Under the pieces are notes generated by a model. The model did not search any database. It was not told the origin of the DNA and was given only the letters and a program-made list of their open reading frames with translations. Position numbers and translations under genes: made by a program. 64,000 bases of DNA, from assembly GCA_963668595.1 (NCBI GenBank), contig OY764876.1:3906001-3970000 (forward strand), in the 5' to 3' direction. Source of the DNA: GWE2-42-39 sp963668595 (lineage in GTDB: Bacteria > Bacteroidota > Bacteroidia > Bacteroidales > Prolixibacteraceae). Of the stretch, positions 1 through 8,880 are shown piece after piece. The first letter of the stretch is position 1. Each line of letters starts with the position of its first letter.

Positions 1-1509
1 AATATTGAGACGGCGATAAAGTCGGAATCGGAAATTGATCGGTTGATTGAGCCTTTTATGGGTGATGCCGACTCTATTTTTGGAACACGAACCAGTCTTC
101 AGCTTGCTGATTATTATGATGTTGAAAAACTGAAAAATTTGCATCCGGCTGCATCTGCTGATTTGAATATCGTGTACGGGCCGGGAGCCAGTTTGTGCGG
201 ATGGGCCGGATTACTGATCTATATCGATCTGCCTAAAAATGAGTTGCAATTCCGGGCACGTGCAAAAAGTATTCGTAATCTCGGAGCCAGAGAGTGTTAC
301 GACATGAAAACCATGTACAAGCGTTATTATTTTGTCGATTGGGTTGTGTTGAACAGACACAAGAAGTCAATTCTGAATTCAATAGATATTATCATCGACG
401 GGCAACAGACCAATGTTTTTCTTTGGATGGAAGGTGTTCATTTGCGCGCTGGTTTGAAAACGATGGCCGAAAATTATTTTCGCGTACGTCCTTGGTTTGA
501 ACCTGGCGTTTGGGGCGGAAGCTGGATTAAAGAGCACATCGAAGGAATAAACAAAGAAGCACAGAATTATGCTTGGTCGTTCGAGTTAATTACTCCTGAA
601 AACGGGATTGTGTTCGAAAGTTCGCGTCATTTACTGGAAGTATCGTTCGATTTTCTGATGTTTGGCGAAGGTGATTCAATATTGGGTACCGACCGCCAAA
701 AATACGGCGATGAATTCCCAATTCGTTTCGATTTCCTTGATACCTTCGACGGAGGAAATTTGTCGGTACAATGTCATCCCCGTCCTGAATATTGCAAAGA
801 ACAGTTTGGGGAAGACATTACCCAGGAAGAAACATATTATATTCTTGATAGTAAGGAGGGCGCTTCTGTTTATTTGGGTTTTCAGGAGGAGATTGAGCCT
901 GCAAAATTTGAGAATGCATTGCAGCAGAGTTTCAATACGAATACAGCCATTGATATTACCAGCTTTGTACAGGAACTTCCAGCACAGAAACACGATTTGT
1001 TTTTAATTCCGCCGGGAACTATTCATGCTTCCGGAATCAATAATCTTGTACTTGAAATCAGCACAACTCCGTATATTTTCACTTTCAAAATGTACGACTG
1101 GGTGCGTCCTGATCTGGATGGAAATCCGCGTCCGTTAAATATTGGACATGGAATGAAGAACCTCTATTTCGACCGTAAAGGTGAAAAAGTGAAAAAGGAA
1201 CTGGTTTCTTCTCCTTGTTTAATTGAGACTGGCACAGATTGGAAATTGTTTGAATTGCCAACGCATGAGAAGCATAGCTACCGCGTGAATCGCTATCATT
1301 TCAATTCTGAAATAAAAGTTGAAACAAAGGGGAAATTTCACGTACTTAGTTTGGTTGAGGGAACTTCGATCGAAATTGAGTCGGAGGGTGGTCGCAAGGA
1401 TGTTTTTCAGTATGCCGAAACGTTTGTGGTTCCGGCAGCAGCAAAAAGTTATACCATTCGGAATCATTCGAAAGGTGAAGCGATGGTAGTAGTTGCATTT
1501 GTGAAATAG
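1..1509 (+). CDS. Class I mannose-6-phosphate isomerase with N-terminal extra domain (5' partial)
   Basis: The frame is open to the left window edge, so the start lies outside; a TTG at 43 is only an internal codon. The C-terminal half carries the zinc-site motifs of class I phosphomannose isomerases: QCHPRPEYC (about residue 243 counted from base 43), the following EETYYI glutamate, and PPGTIHASG (His about 328). This family interconverts mannose-6-phosphate and fructose-6-phosphate in the cytosol. The preceding roughly 200 residues (motifs VYGPGASLCGW, IDLPKNELQ, KRYYFVDWVVLN) are not part of the ordinary isomerase and I do not recognise a function for them. It is 5 bp from the ROK gene and 20 bp further from a sugar transporter, so the three are probably one mannose-use operon. 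Product class is sure; role of the extra domain is unknown. Confidence 0.88.
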   Translation, partial: NIETAIKSESEIDRLIEPFMGDADSIFGTRTSLQLADYYDVEKLKNLHPAASADLNIVYGPGASLCGWAGLLIYIDLPKNELQFRARAKSIRNLGARECYDMKTMYKRYYFVDWVVLNRHKKSILNSIDIIIDGQQTNVFLWMEGVHLRAGLKTMAENYFRVRPWFEPGVWGGSWIKEHIEGINKEAQNYAWSFELITPENGIVFESSRHLLEVSFDFLMFGEGDSILGTDRQKYGDEFPIRFDFLDTFDGGNLSVQCHPRPEYCKEQFGEDITQEETYYILDSKEGASVYLGFQEEIEPAKFENALQQSFNTNTAIDITSFVQELPAQKHDLFLIPPGTIHASGINNLVLEISTTPYIFTFKMYDWVRPDLDGNPRPLNIGHGMKNLYFDRKGEKVKKELVSSPCLIETGTDWKLFELPTHEKHSYRVNRYHFNSEIKVETKGKFHVLSLVEGTSIEIESEGGRKDVFQYAETFVVPAAAKSYTIRNHSKGEAMVVVAFVK

Positions 1510-1514
1510 AAACG

Positions 1515-2450
1515 ATGACAAAGAAATACGCAATCGGAGCCGACATCGGGGGCAGTCATATCAGTGCGGTGTTGGTGGACATTGAATCGGGGCAAATGAT
1601 TCCTGAAAGCCTGGCGGAAGTGAAGGTCGATAATCAGGCATCCGCTTCGGAAATTCTGGAGAATTGGGCAAAAGCATTGTATGCATCCATGCAGTTTGCC
1701 GAAAAGGGAGAGATGGTGGGAATAGGCTTTGCCATGCCCGGCCCGTTCGACTACAAAAATGGTATTGCCCTTCTGAAAAATGTAGCTAAATACGACAGCT
1801 TGTACGGAATGAATGTGGGCAACGAATTGAAGAAATTGCTGAATTTACCCATAGAGCTACCTTTCCGGTATTGCAACGATGCCTTGTCGTTTGCCATTGG
1901 TGAATGCTGGGGAGGAAAAGCATCGGCATATAAAAATGTGGTGGCTATTACACTCGGTACCGGATTTGGCTCTGCATTTGTGAGCGATGGTGTTCCGGTG
2001 ATTGAAGGGGAACGAGTGCCGGAAATGGGCTATGTTTATCATATTCCGTATAAAAAAAGCATTGCTGATGATTATTTTTCAACCCGCTGGTTTGTGAATG
2101 AATATGAAACCCGAAGCGGAGAAAAATGCCACGGAGTGAAAGAGATTGCAGATAAGGTTTCGAAATGCGATGAGGCGAAGAAATTGTTCGATGATTTTGG
2201 TCGCGACTTAGGAACTTTTTTGGCCCCGATTCTGAAAAAATTTGAAGCCGAATGTTTGGTGATTGGTGGGAATATCTCGGGAGCGTATTCGTTGTTCGGA
2301 GCTTCTTTCCGCGATGTTCTTATTGATCACCACTTACGGGTGGACGTAGTTGTTTCTGATCTGATGGAATCGGCAGCAATGCTTGGAAGTGCCCGTCTTT
2401 TGGATGCGAATTTTTGGAATGACATGGAGCCACTGGTATCAAAAATATAA
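1515..2450 (+). CDS. ROK family sugar kinase-like protein lacking the zinc motif
   Basis: The N-terminus has the ROK/hexokinase-type phosphate loop (GADIGGSHISAVLVD), a central sugar-site region (YCNDALSFAIGECWGG), the second phosphate motif (ITLGTGFGSAFV) and a C-terminal adenosine motif (CLVIGGNISGAY). These are expected of a cytosolic sugar kinase. The usual ROK zinc-binding CxCGxxGCxE segment is absent; around residues 175-205 the sequence instead reads through DDYFSTRWFV and KCHGVKEI. There is no N-terminal helix-turn-helix, so it is a kinase-type and not a repressor-type ROK. Placement between an isomerase for mannose-6-phosphate and a sugar permease suggests hexose, perhaps mannose, phosphorylation. 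Substrate is inferred from context only. Confidence 0.85.
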   Translation: MTKKYAIGADIGGSHISAVLVDIESGQMIPESLAEVKVDNQASASEILENWAKALYASMQFAEKGEMVGIGFAMPGPFDYKNGIALLKNVAKYDSLYGMNVGNELKKLLNLPIELPFRYCNDALSFAIGECWGGKASAYKNVVAITLGTGFGSAFVSDGVPVIEGERVPEMGYVYHIPYKKSIADDYFSTRWFVNEYETRSGEKCHGVKEIADKVSKCDEAKKLFDDFGRDLGTFLAPILKKFEAECLVIGGNISGAYSLFGASFRDVLIDHHLRVDVVVSDLMESAAMLGSARLLDANFWNDMEPLVSKI

Positions 2451-2464
2451 ATCCTTGATAACCT

Positions 2465-3604
2465 ATGAATAAAAAATCGAATTTAGCTGTATTACCTGTC
2501 TTGTTTAGCTTCTTTATTATGGGTTTTGCCGATGTGGTCGGTATCTCGTCGAGTTATGTGAAACAAGATTTTGGTCTGAGTGATTCAATGGCAAATCTTC
2601 TGCCAATGATGGTATTTCTCTGGTTTGCTGTTTTCTCGGTGCCAACCGGTGTTTTAATGAATAAACTAGGTAGGAAAAACACAGTTTTGTTAAGCATTGT
2701 AGTTACATTGCTGGCCTTGTTGGTTCCGCTGGTTTCGTACACCTATTCTATGGTGTTGTTTGCCTTTGCGTTGCTGGGAATTGGCAATACAATCATCCAG
2801 GTTTCATTAAATCCTTTGTTGACGAATGTGGTAAGTGGCGAAAAACTAACCAGTAGCCTGACATTGGGGCAGTTTGTGAAAGCAATTGCTTCGTTCTCGG
2901 GACCAATTATTGCTGGGCTGGCTTCCGAAACACTTGGGAACTGGAAACTGATTTTCCCGATTTTTGCTGCGGTGACATTGTTGTCCGGCCTGTGGCTTTT
3001 GTTGACTCCCGTCACAAAAGAGCAAACCAGCAGTGCCACAACTGGCTTTGCTGCAAGTTTTCGTTTGCTGAAAGACCCTGTAATACTGATGTTCTTTTTT
3101 GCTATTGTTGTGCTTGTTGGAATTGATGTTGGTCTGAATGTTACTTTGCCAAAATTCCTGATGGAGCGCACTTCTCTGCCTCTCGAAAAAGCAGGACTGG
3201 CTACTAGTCTGTATTTTGCGGCTCGTACCATTGGTACTTTTGCCGGGGCGATTCTCCTGATGAAAGTGTCGGGCCGTAAATTTTATATTGTCAGCATTGT
3301 GTTTGGACTGATCGCTATGATTTTGGTGATTCTTTTGTCCAATCAGTGGGCGATGTATGTGATGATATTCCTGCTCGGATTGGCAATTTCCAATGTGTTC
3401 CCGATTGTATTCTCGGCAGCACTGCGCAAGGAACCTGAGCATGCCAATGAGGTGTCGGGTTTGCTGATTATGGGCGTTGCTGGTGGGGCTATTGTACCTC
3501 CCGTAATGGGACTGGTTTCTGATTCAACAGGACAAACCGGAGCCATGGTGGTACTGCTGATATTGTTAGCCTACCTATTACTGAATTCAATAAAAATGAG
3601 ATAG
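2465..3604 (+). CDS. Sugar MFS transporter (FucP/GluP-like)
   Basis: A 379-residue membrane protein with about 12 hydrophobic segments and the MFS loop-2/3 signature (GVLMNKLGRKN) after the second helix, repeated weakly in the C-terminal half (KVSGRKFYIV). Layout and motifs resemble the fucose/glucose-galactose:H+ symporter branch. It starts 14 bp after the ROK gene with ATG at 2465 and ends the operon. With the isomerase and the kinase-like protein it makes a complete import, phosphorylate and isomerise set. The imported sugar is not shown by the sequence; mannose or a related hexose is the likely cargo. Confidence 0.85.
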   Translation: MNKKSNLAVLPVLFSFFIMGFADVVGISSSYVKQDFGLSDSMANLLPMMVFLWFAVFSVPTGVLMNKLGRKNTVLLSIVVTLLALLVPLVSYTYSMVLFAFALLGIGNTIIQVSLNPLLTNVVSGEKLTSSLTLGQFVKAIASFSGPIIAGLASETLGNWKLIFPIFAAVTLLSGLWLLLTPVTKEQTSSATTGFAASFRLLKDPVILMFFFAIVVLVGIDVGLNVTLPKFLMERTSLPLEKAGLATSLYFAARTIGTFAGAILLMKVSGRKFYIVSIVFGLIAMILVILLSNQWAMYVMIFLLGLAISNVFPIVFSAALRKEPEHANEVSGLLIMGVAGGAIVPPVMGLVSDSTGQTGAMVVLLILLAYLLLNSIKMR

Positions 3605-3653
3605 ATTTTTGGGATAGTGCTGATGCGGATTAAAACCTGCATTGGCACTATTC

Positions 3654-4289
3654 TTATTTTTTTAAACGACTGGGAAGAGCAATTTTACGACTATAAAATT
3701 TTACCAGGTAACCAACCAGTAATGCCGCTAAAACGGTTCCTTCCCGTACTCCCTTTAAATCTTGAAGCAGAATAAAAGAACTAATTACTCCGGCAATTAC
3801 CATGGAACTGTCAATGCCAATTTTCGTTTTCCCGAATTCAGTATTGAATGTTTTGGTAATAGCCATTGCCAGTCCTTCGCCGGGGAGGTAGGTGAGTTTT
3901 GCTTTTACTTCTAAGAAAACACCAAAGGCAAGCGTTACACAGCCCATTAAACACCAGAAAAATTGTTCTTGATAAGTTGTCGCCTGCAAATCGGAGAGCA
4001 GTCGCATAATCAGGTCGATGAAAAAACCAAAGACAAAAATAACCGGAAGTTGAACCAATTGCACAATTTTGTACTGACGGCGCAACAATAGTATTTGCAA
4101 TACTATTAGAAAAGCATTGAAAATAATGGTAATCTGCCCGAGCGTGAGGGCGTATTTTTCGCTGTATATGTACGGAATGCATGAAATAGGCGAAACGCCA
4201 AGGTTGGCTTTTACCGATAATGCTACGCCGGTTGCCATAATAAAAAGTCCGGCAATAAAGCTTGCTGTTTTAAGTACAAGATTATTCAT
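3654..4289 (-). CDS. YczE/YitT-like integral membrane protein
   Basis: A 211-residue protein with about five transmembrane segments. It has features of the YczE/YyaS (DUF6198) family: an early GVALSVKANLGVSPIS segment and a later GVFLEVKAKLTYLPGEG segment, which look like two halves of an internal repeat ending in a small-residue loop. Molecular function of the family is not known; membrane transport has been proposed. It converges on the MFS gene (50 bp gap) and stands alone on its strand, so neighbours say little. Confidence 0.75.
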   Translation of the reverse strand: MNNLVLKTASFIAGLFIMATGVALSVKANLGVSPISCIPYIYSEKYALTLGQITIIFNAFLIVLQILLLRRQYKIVQLVQLPVIFVFGFFIDLIMRLLSDLQATTYQEQFFWCLMGCVTLAFGVFLEVKAKLTYLPGEGLAMAITKTFNTEFGKTKIGIDSSMVIAGVISSFILLQDLKGVREGTVLAALLVGYLVKFYSRKIALPSRLKK

Positions 4290-4434
4290 TCTGCGTCATT
4301 CTCCTCCGTTAGCATGGCGAAATTACGTCAATCTCTGCATCCATGAATTTCTGAGTTTCAGAAAATGCAAAATGTTAGCGAATCTTAATCTTTGATGTAT
4401 TTTGATCCCAAAAATACAGCGTCCTGAAATTGCT

Positions 4435-5310
4435 TTATTTCGATTTTTCTATTGCTTCTTCCAGGTCTCTGATGCGTTTGCTGTTGATTACCTTGTTGTA
4501 GTTGTCTTCAGACGTGTAAATCTGTTTGTTGCTGATTTTCTTTAGGTTTTCCAGATTCCGTTTCCAGCGCAGGATCACTTCGGGTGAAACTTTCATCTCG
4601 TTTTTCGGACTGAATAATCTTTGGGGAATAATTGCGTTAATCCCCTGATATTTAAGTTGTCGTTGTATCTGTGGAAGGTGATCGCTACCAAATACAAAAA
4701 CTATTTTGCGTGCGTTTCCTGCGGCAGCCAGTCCGTTTTCTACAATCCGACGGTTGCGTTCGCGCCAGCTTCCGTGTGCTATTTCAGCCATTGCATTGGT
4801 GCCAATAATTTGTTCGAATATCGAGTCAATAATCGCAATATTTACTTCGTTATGAAGAAAATCGTAGGCCGACTTGCAGGTCGATTCCTGTAATCGCTTC
4901 TTGTAGTCTTCTATTAAAGGCGAAATTTGTTCTTTAACTGAATTTGGATATACCTCGGATGCGATTGACTGAGTGGCGTAATCGAGTCGCCAATCTACGG
5001 GAGCAAAGCGATAATTGAGTGAAGAAGCCATTTGTGCCAGAAGCGCTGCTTCGGGAGGAAAATATCCTTCCATTTCCTTATTAAATGCCTCGGGCGAAAT
5101 TTCGCCGCAAACTAAATCGGGCTGTAATGCATTTATTTGATCCAGAAGATCAATGAGCGAATAATGATTATCAGGGATGAAGTGCATTGAATGAATTGAT
5201 CCGATCAGGAAAACCTGAACATTGGGGGCAAGTTTGTTTTCACCTGTTTCTTGTGAGAATGCAATATTTGCAGTCAGTGATAAAATCAAAAATGCGATTC
5301 GTATAAACAT
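4435..5310 (-). CDS. Secreted TraB/ChaN-superfamily-like protein
   Basis: The ATG at 5310 is preferred over one at 5358 because it begins a good signal peptide (MFIRIAFLILSLTANIAFSQ). The mature part starts with a VQVFLIGSIHSMHF strand, has an early acidic LVCGEISPEAF motif, and a late RNRRIVENGLA helix followed by VFVFGSDHLPQI. This His/Glu...Arg-Asn...Gly-x-x-His pattern is that of the TraB/PrgY/Tiki/ChaN-type fold, some members of which are metal-dependent hydrolases. Two conserved histidines are visible. The last 60 residues are charged and helical. Exact family and substrate are not known. Confidence 0.6.
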   Translation of the reverse strand: MFIRIAFLILSLTANIAFSQETGENKLAPNVQVFLIGSIHSMHFIPDNHYSLIDLLDQINALQPDLVCGEISPEAFNKEMEGYFPPEAALLAQMASSLNYRFAPVDWRLDYATQSIASEVYPNSVKEQISPLIEDYKKRLQESTCKSAYDFLHNEVNIAIIDSIFEQIIGTNAMAEIAHGSWRERNRRIVENGLAAAGNARKIVFVFGSDHLPQIQRQLKYQGINAIIPQRLFSPKNEMKVSPEVILRWKRNLENLKKISNKQIYTSEDNYNKVINSKRIRDLEEAIEKSK

Positions 5311-5430
5311 GAGTTTATTTTTTAGGATAATGATAGTGTTTGGTTTTCTCAAACCCAAAAAGTTTGGGTGGAAGTCGTTCTGAGTGTGTGTGAATGCTTC
5401 TTTTTTTTATGTTGAATTTATTTGGCGGTT

Positions 5431-6315
5431 TTATTTTTCGGGTTTGCTTAGTTGTTCCAGCGGCTCGGGGTGAACTGTGGCAATGTATCCAAATTGATCT
5501 TTTAGTGCGATTTCAATACGGGTACATATTTCGTGAGCTTCGAGCAAAGGAGTATCGGCCGGAAGTTTTATGTGTAGGCTCACTTCGGTGTGTCGTCCGT
5601 AATGATGCAAATGAATGTGATGCAGATGAACAGGGCGGTTGCAAACACTTTCGCCCGTTTGGCGAATTGCTTCCAGCTCGTCGTCAGCCGGACCTTCGCC
5701 AAGCAACGATTGTATTTCCTTTGCCAGAATTTCGTAGCTGGCCCAGCCAATCATCAGGGCTACAATAAAACTCAATGCCGCATCAGTCCACCAGAATTGT
5801 TTGCCAACAAAAATACCAATCAGAATAACTACAGACGACAATGCATCCGAACGATGGTGCCAGCCGTCAGCCTTTAAAATGGGCGATGTTACTTTTCGCC
5901 CGGCCCAGAATGCATATTGAGCCAGAACTTCTTTCAGAATAATAGAAATAATTGTTACCACAATGGCAACTGTGCCGTAACTGGTTTGTTCGCGTGTGCT
6001 GAATTTTTCGATGGCCCCAATAACAAAGTCGAAAGCAATCAGGGCTAGTAATACCCCGATAATGATGGCTGCAATGTGTTCGGCTCTGCCATGCCCGAAT
6101 GGGTGGTGGTCATCGGCCGGTTTGCGCGATATTTTTCCGGCAATCAAAACAATCACCGACGAGATGGAGTCGCTCAATGTATGCCAGGCATCGGCCACCA
6201 GAGCCAGTGAGCCACTAACCATTCCGGCCCAGTATTTCAGAATAAACAAAAGGGTATTGATGATGATGGAAATCCAACCTTCCTGCTGAATGTATTTCTT
6301 TGATAAATCAGTCAT
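5431..6315 (-). CDS. Cation diffusion facilitator (zinc/divalent metal exporter)
   Basis: Start taken at 6315 (MTDLSKKYIQQ); an in-frame ATG at 6378 would add 21 residues unlike the family. The protein has six hydrophobic segments and the two HxxxD metal sites of CDF exporters: HTLSD (residues 45-49) in helix 2 and HHRSD (153-157) in helix 5, plus the conserved PFGHGRAEH loop. The C-terminal cytosolic domain is histidine rich (VHLHHIHLHHYGRH), as in zinc-sensing CDF tails. Members exchange Zn2+ or similar metals for protons in the inner membrane. It follows the LytTR regulator by 67 bp and may be co-transcribed. Confidence 0.93.
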   Translation of the reverse strand: MTDLSKKYIQQEGWISIIINTLLFILKYWAGMVSGSLALVADAWHTLSDSISSVIVLIAGKISRKPADDHHPFGHGRAEHIAAIIIGVLLALIAFDFVIGAIEKFSTREQTSYGTVAIVVTIISIILKEVLAQYAFWAGRKVTSPILKADGWHHRSDALSSVVILIGIFVGKQFWWTDAALSFIVALMIGWASYEILAKEIQSLLGEGPADDELEAIRQTGESVCNRPVHLHHIHLHHYGRHTEVSLHIKLPADTPLLEAHEICTRIEIALKDQFGYIATVHPEPLEQLSKPEK

Positions 6316-6382
6316 TTGTATATGTTTTATCCAAAAATAGAAGTATTTTTTTGTACTGTACAAATGAATTGTGTCCAAGTTA

Positions 6383-7108
6383 TTACCGGGTTTTTACCAG
6401 TTTTTCAAGGACATCTTTGTATAGCCGCCCAATAGGCAGTTGAGTTTTGCCAATTTCGAGTTGCCCCGGCAGAATGGATTTGATATGGGCAATGGACACA
6501 ATGTAACTTCGGTGAATGCGTAAAAATAATGCTGACGGCAGAATTTCTTCCATCTGACTAATGCGGTATTTGGTTACAATTTTTCCATCGGTAGTGTGTG
6601 CAACCACATAATCACCCATGCTTTCGACGTAGAGAATGTCTTCAATTCGAAGTTTGTGAATTTTTTTGTCGGCTTTCAGAAAAATTGATTCGGGTGAATG
6701 GGTTGAATTGGGCATCACCACCGATTCGGATGTCGGGTTCATTCGCTCAAAAAAACGACTGATTGCCTTGCTGAACCGTGGTAGCGAAACGGGTTTCAGC
6801 AAATAATCGATTACATCCAGATCGAAGGCCTCGATGGCATACTCGCGGTAGGCAGTAACAAAAATGATTTTTGGCGGGTGGTCGAGATTGCGCAAAAAAT
6901 CGAGACCACTCACCTGTGGCATTTGTATGTCGAGCAAAATTAAATCAATCCGGTTGCGCGAAAGCAAATCGAAAGCTTCCATGGCAGTACGACATTCACC
7001 AACAATATGCAGGTTTTTGAATGCACTCAGGTGGTTGCGAATTACCCGAATGGCAATGGGCTCGTCGTCAACAATAAGGCAGTGGTAAGTATTTGCTTCG
7101 GTATTCAT
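6383..7108 (-). CDS. LytTR-family response regulator
   Basis: The N-terminal receiver domain (about 10-125) has the acidic pocket VDDEP, phospho-acceptor Asp60 in LLDIQMP, the VTAY threonine and KPVS lysine. The C-terminal LytTR DNA-binding domain (about 147-241) shows FLKADKKIHKLRIEDILYVE-type start, VTKYRISQMEEILP and FLRIHRSYIV. It overlaps the upstream histidine kinase gene by 4 bp, so the two form a two-component pair translated together. Targets are not visible; the adjacent CDF exporter is one candidate. Confidence 0.95.
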   Translation of the reverse strand: MNTEANTYHCLIVDDEPIAIRVIRNHLSAFKNLHIVGECRTAMEAFDLLSRNRIDLILLDIQMPQVSGLDFLRNLDHPPKIIFVTAYREYAIEAFDLDVIDYLLKPVSLPRFSKAISRFFERMNPTSESVVMPNSTHSPESIFLKADKKIHKLRIEDILYVESMGDYVVAHTTDGKIVTKYRISQMEEILPSALFLRIHRSYIVSIAHIKSILPGQLEIGKTQLPIGRLYKDVLEKLVKTR

Positions 7109-8211
7109 GCTCCGTTTAATGTTTGTTGTGGTTCAAGCTGAAGTTGCAAGTTTGCGCGATAATAATTTCCATGTTGCGAATAATCGATGGCGTGTTGTTC
7201 CGGATAAAGCAAATGAAGTCGTTTTTGCAGGTTTTGCAACCCAATTCCGCCGGTATAAGATTCCTGCTTTTCATTATTGACCGAACAACTGTTTTTCACC
7301 TGCAACTGAACTTTGTGTTCTGAAATATGTATTCGGATGTGTACAAATGGATGATTGACAGATTTGCTCACTCCGTGTTTGAATGCATTTTCAATCAAAG
7401 GGAGTAGCAGCATGGGGGCAATCGTATAATTACGGGTTTTGCCTTCAACTAAAAATTGCAGATCAAGATCGCCGTCGTAGCGCAATCGTTCGATGTCGAT
7501 ATAATTCTTAAGGTGAAGAATTTCGCTTTTGAGAGGCACAAGTGATTGATTGCATCGATAAAGCATGTAGTCCATCAAGTCGGCCAGTTTTAGCACTAGT
7601 TCGGGAGCCAGTTCCGATTTTTCAAGAGTTAATCCGTATAAATTATTCAATGTATTGAATAGGAAATGCGGATGAATTTGAGCGCGCAGCAATTTTAATT
7701 CGGCTTCTTTTAAACGTATTTCAGCTTGCAGCCGAAGGTCATCGAGCCGTCGGTTTTGTTGTTTTATGTCGAAAAAGTTCTGAATGATTTTTATTGAGCT
7801 AGCTCCGAGAATGATAAAGTAGAAGCCCACCAGCATAAAAACCACATCGAACGACGCGGGGTCCATGCGCGAAACCTGGTAATCGCTTACAATAATCAGT
7901 GTAAACATTGTAATCATGGTTTCGAGCCAGGTAGTAATTACCAGTGTGTAGAACGAAAACAGGGCAAAGCGAAAATACCGTTTGGTAAAAAGGAAACGGG
8001 GAATGAGGTAGTAGTTGAGAAAATAGCTGGTGGCAATGGCAACCGGGAAAAGCATGGAGGCAAAAACCAGCGTTGATTGATAGTCGCGGTTCGCCCTTCC
8101 GAAAAAAGAAATGAAAAATAAGTAAGCAATGAGCCAAAACAAAATATGCCGTACAATTCGCCATGTCCGTCGCGAATGCAATAACCCATTAAGTTTTTCC
8201 CGGAGATTCAT
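7105..8211 (-). CDS. LytS/YehU-type sensor histidine kinase
   Basis: Four transmembrane segments in the first 145 residues are followed by a short coiled coil (about 150-178) and the His_kinase motif HPHFLFNTLNNLYGL, where the histidine of PHFLFN (182) is the likely phospho-acceptor. The ATPase part has LLLPLIENAFKHG (N box) and GGIGLQNLQKRL (G box). No recognised periplasmic sensor domain is present, so the membrane part itself may sense. It is translationally coupled to the LytTR regulator. Confidence 0.94.
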   Translation of the reverse strand: MNLREKLNGLLHSRRTWRIVRHILFWLIAYLFFISFFGRANRDYQSTLVFASMLFPVAIATSYFLNYYLIPRFLFTKRYFRFALFSFYTLVITTWLETMITMFTLIIVSDYQVSRMDPASFDVVFMLVGFYFIILGASSIKIIQNFFDIKQQNRRLDDLRLQAEIRLKEAELKLLRAQIHPHFLFNTLNNLYGLTLEKSELAPELVLKLADLMDYMLYRCNQSLVPLKSEILHLKNYIDIERLRYDGDLDLQFLVEGKTRNYTIAPMLLLPLIENAFKHGVSKSVNHPFVHIRIHISEHKVQLQVKNSCSVNNEKQESYTGGIGLQNLQKRLHLLYPEQHAIDYSQHGNYYRANLQLQLEPQQTLNGA

Positions 8212-8448
8212 TCTTTGCCTTCAACGATTAAAATGAAAGTTGAAAAGTACAAATCTTCAGTCTGAAAAACGAATTGTGTCGATAAATAGCACCGGAACGG
8301 GACGATACGACAGGAAACGTAGATTTTGCTGCAAACTATTGTTTTTGGGACGAAACACTGCCGAATTATTTCGTCTGTCGATTAAAATTGTTGTGCTGAA
8401 TTGAAGCGTTTAAACTTGTTCCGGAAATTCATTATAAATTTATCGGAT

Positions 8449-8823
8449 ATGAAAGCAATAGAATTATTTGAAATGGGAGGAACTCCCTACATGTGTGCCG
8501 TTTCGGTGTGTGGATTACTGAGTCTTTTTTATATCGTAAAAACCACTCTGAATTTTGTGCGGAAGAATTATTCGAACCGGGGACTTGATTTGATTTTACT
8601 GTTTGGCAGCTTGGCTGTGGTAGTTGGTTTATTGTCTCAGGCTATTGGAATGTACGAAGCATTTGGTATAATTCACTCTGTTGGCGACATTTCTCCATCT
8701 CTGATGGCGGCTGGTTTTCAAGTGAGTATGATTACAACACTTTATGGCTCGTTCTTTTTTGTTATTTCGTTACTGGCCTGGGGTATTTTAAGAGAAATAT
8801 ATAAGCGAAAAGAAAACAATTAA
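8449..8823 (+). CDS. MotA/TolQ/ExbB proton-channel-like membrane protein
   Basis: ATG at 8449 (MKAIELFEMGG) fits the family better than a TTG at 8401. The 124-residue product has three hydrophobic segments and a MotA/ExbB-like pattern, with small-residue helices around LLSQAIGMYEAFGII and MAAGFQVSMITTLYGSFFF. It is shorter than typical ExbB/TolQ and there is no ExbD/TolR or TonB gene beside it. Proton-driven coupling is therefore only a family-level guess. The gene runs straight into a strong hairpin terminator. Confidence 0.6.
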   Translation: MKAIELFEMGGTPYMCAVSVCGLLSLFYIVKTTLNFVRKNYSNRGLDLILLFGSLAVVVGLLSQAIGMYEAFGIIHSVGDISPSLMAAGFQVSMITTLYGSFFFVISLLAWGILREIYKRKENN

Positions 8824-8829
8824 ACAGAA

Positions 8830-8880
8830 AACAGTGCGATCGGAGCAAATGAATTTGTCCGATCGCTGTTTTTTATTTTT
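8830..8880 (+). terminator. Hairpin terminator after ExbB-like gene
   Basis: Stem made from ACAG/CGATCGGA/CAAAT pairing across a GA loop (8831-8870), with a 2-nt and a 1-nt bulge, followed by a T-rich run (8869-8880). It lies between convergent genes and overlaps the last codons of the minus-strand gene, so it may serve both strands. Confidence 0.85.
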
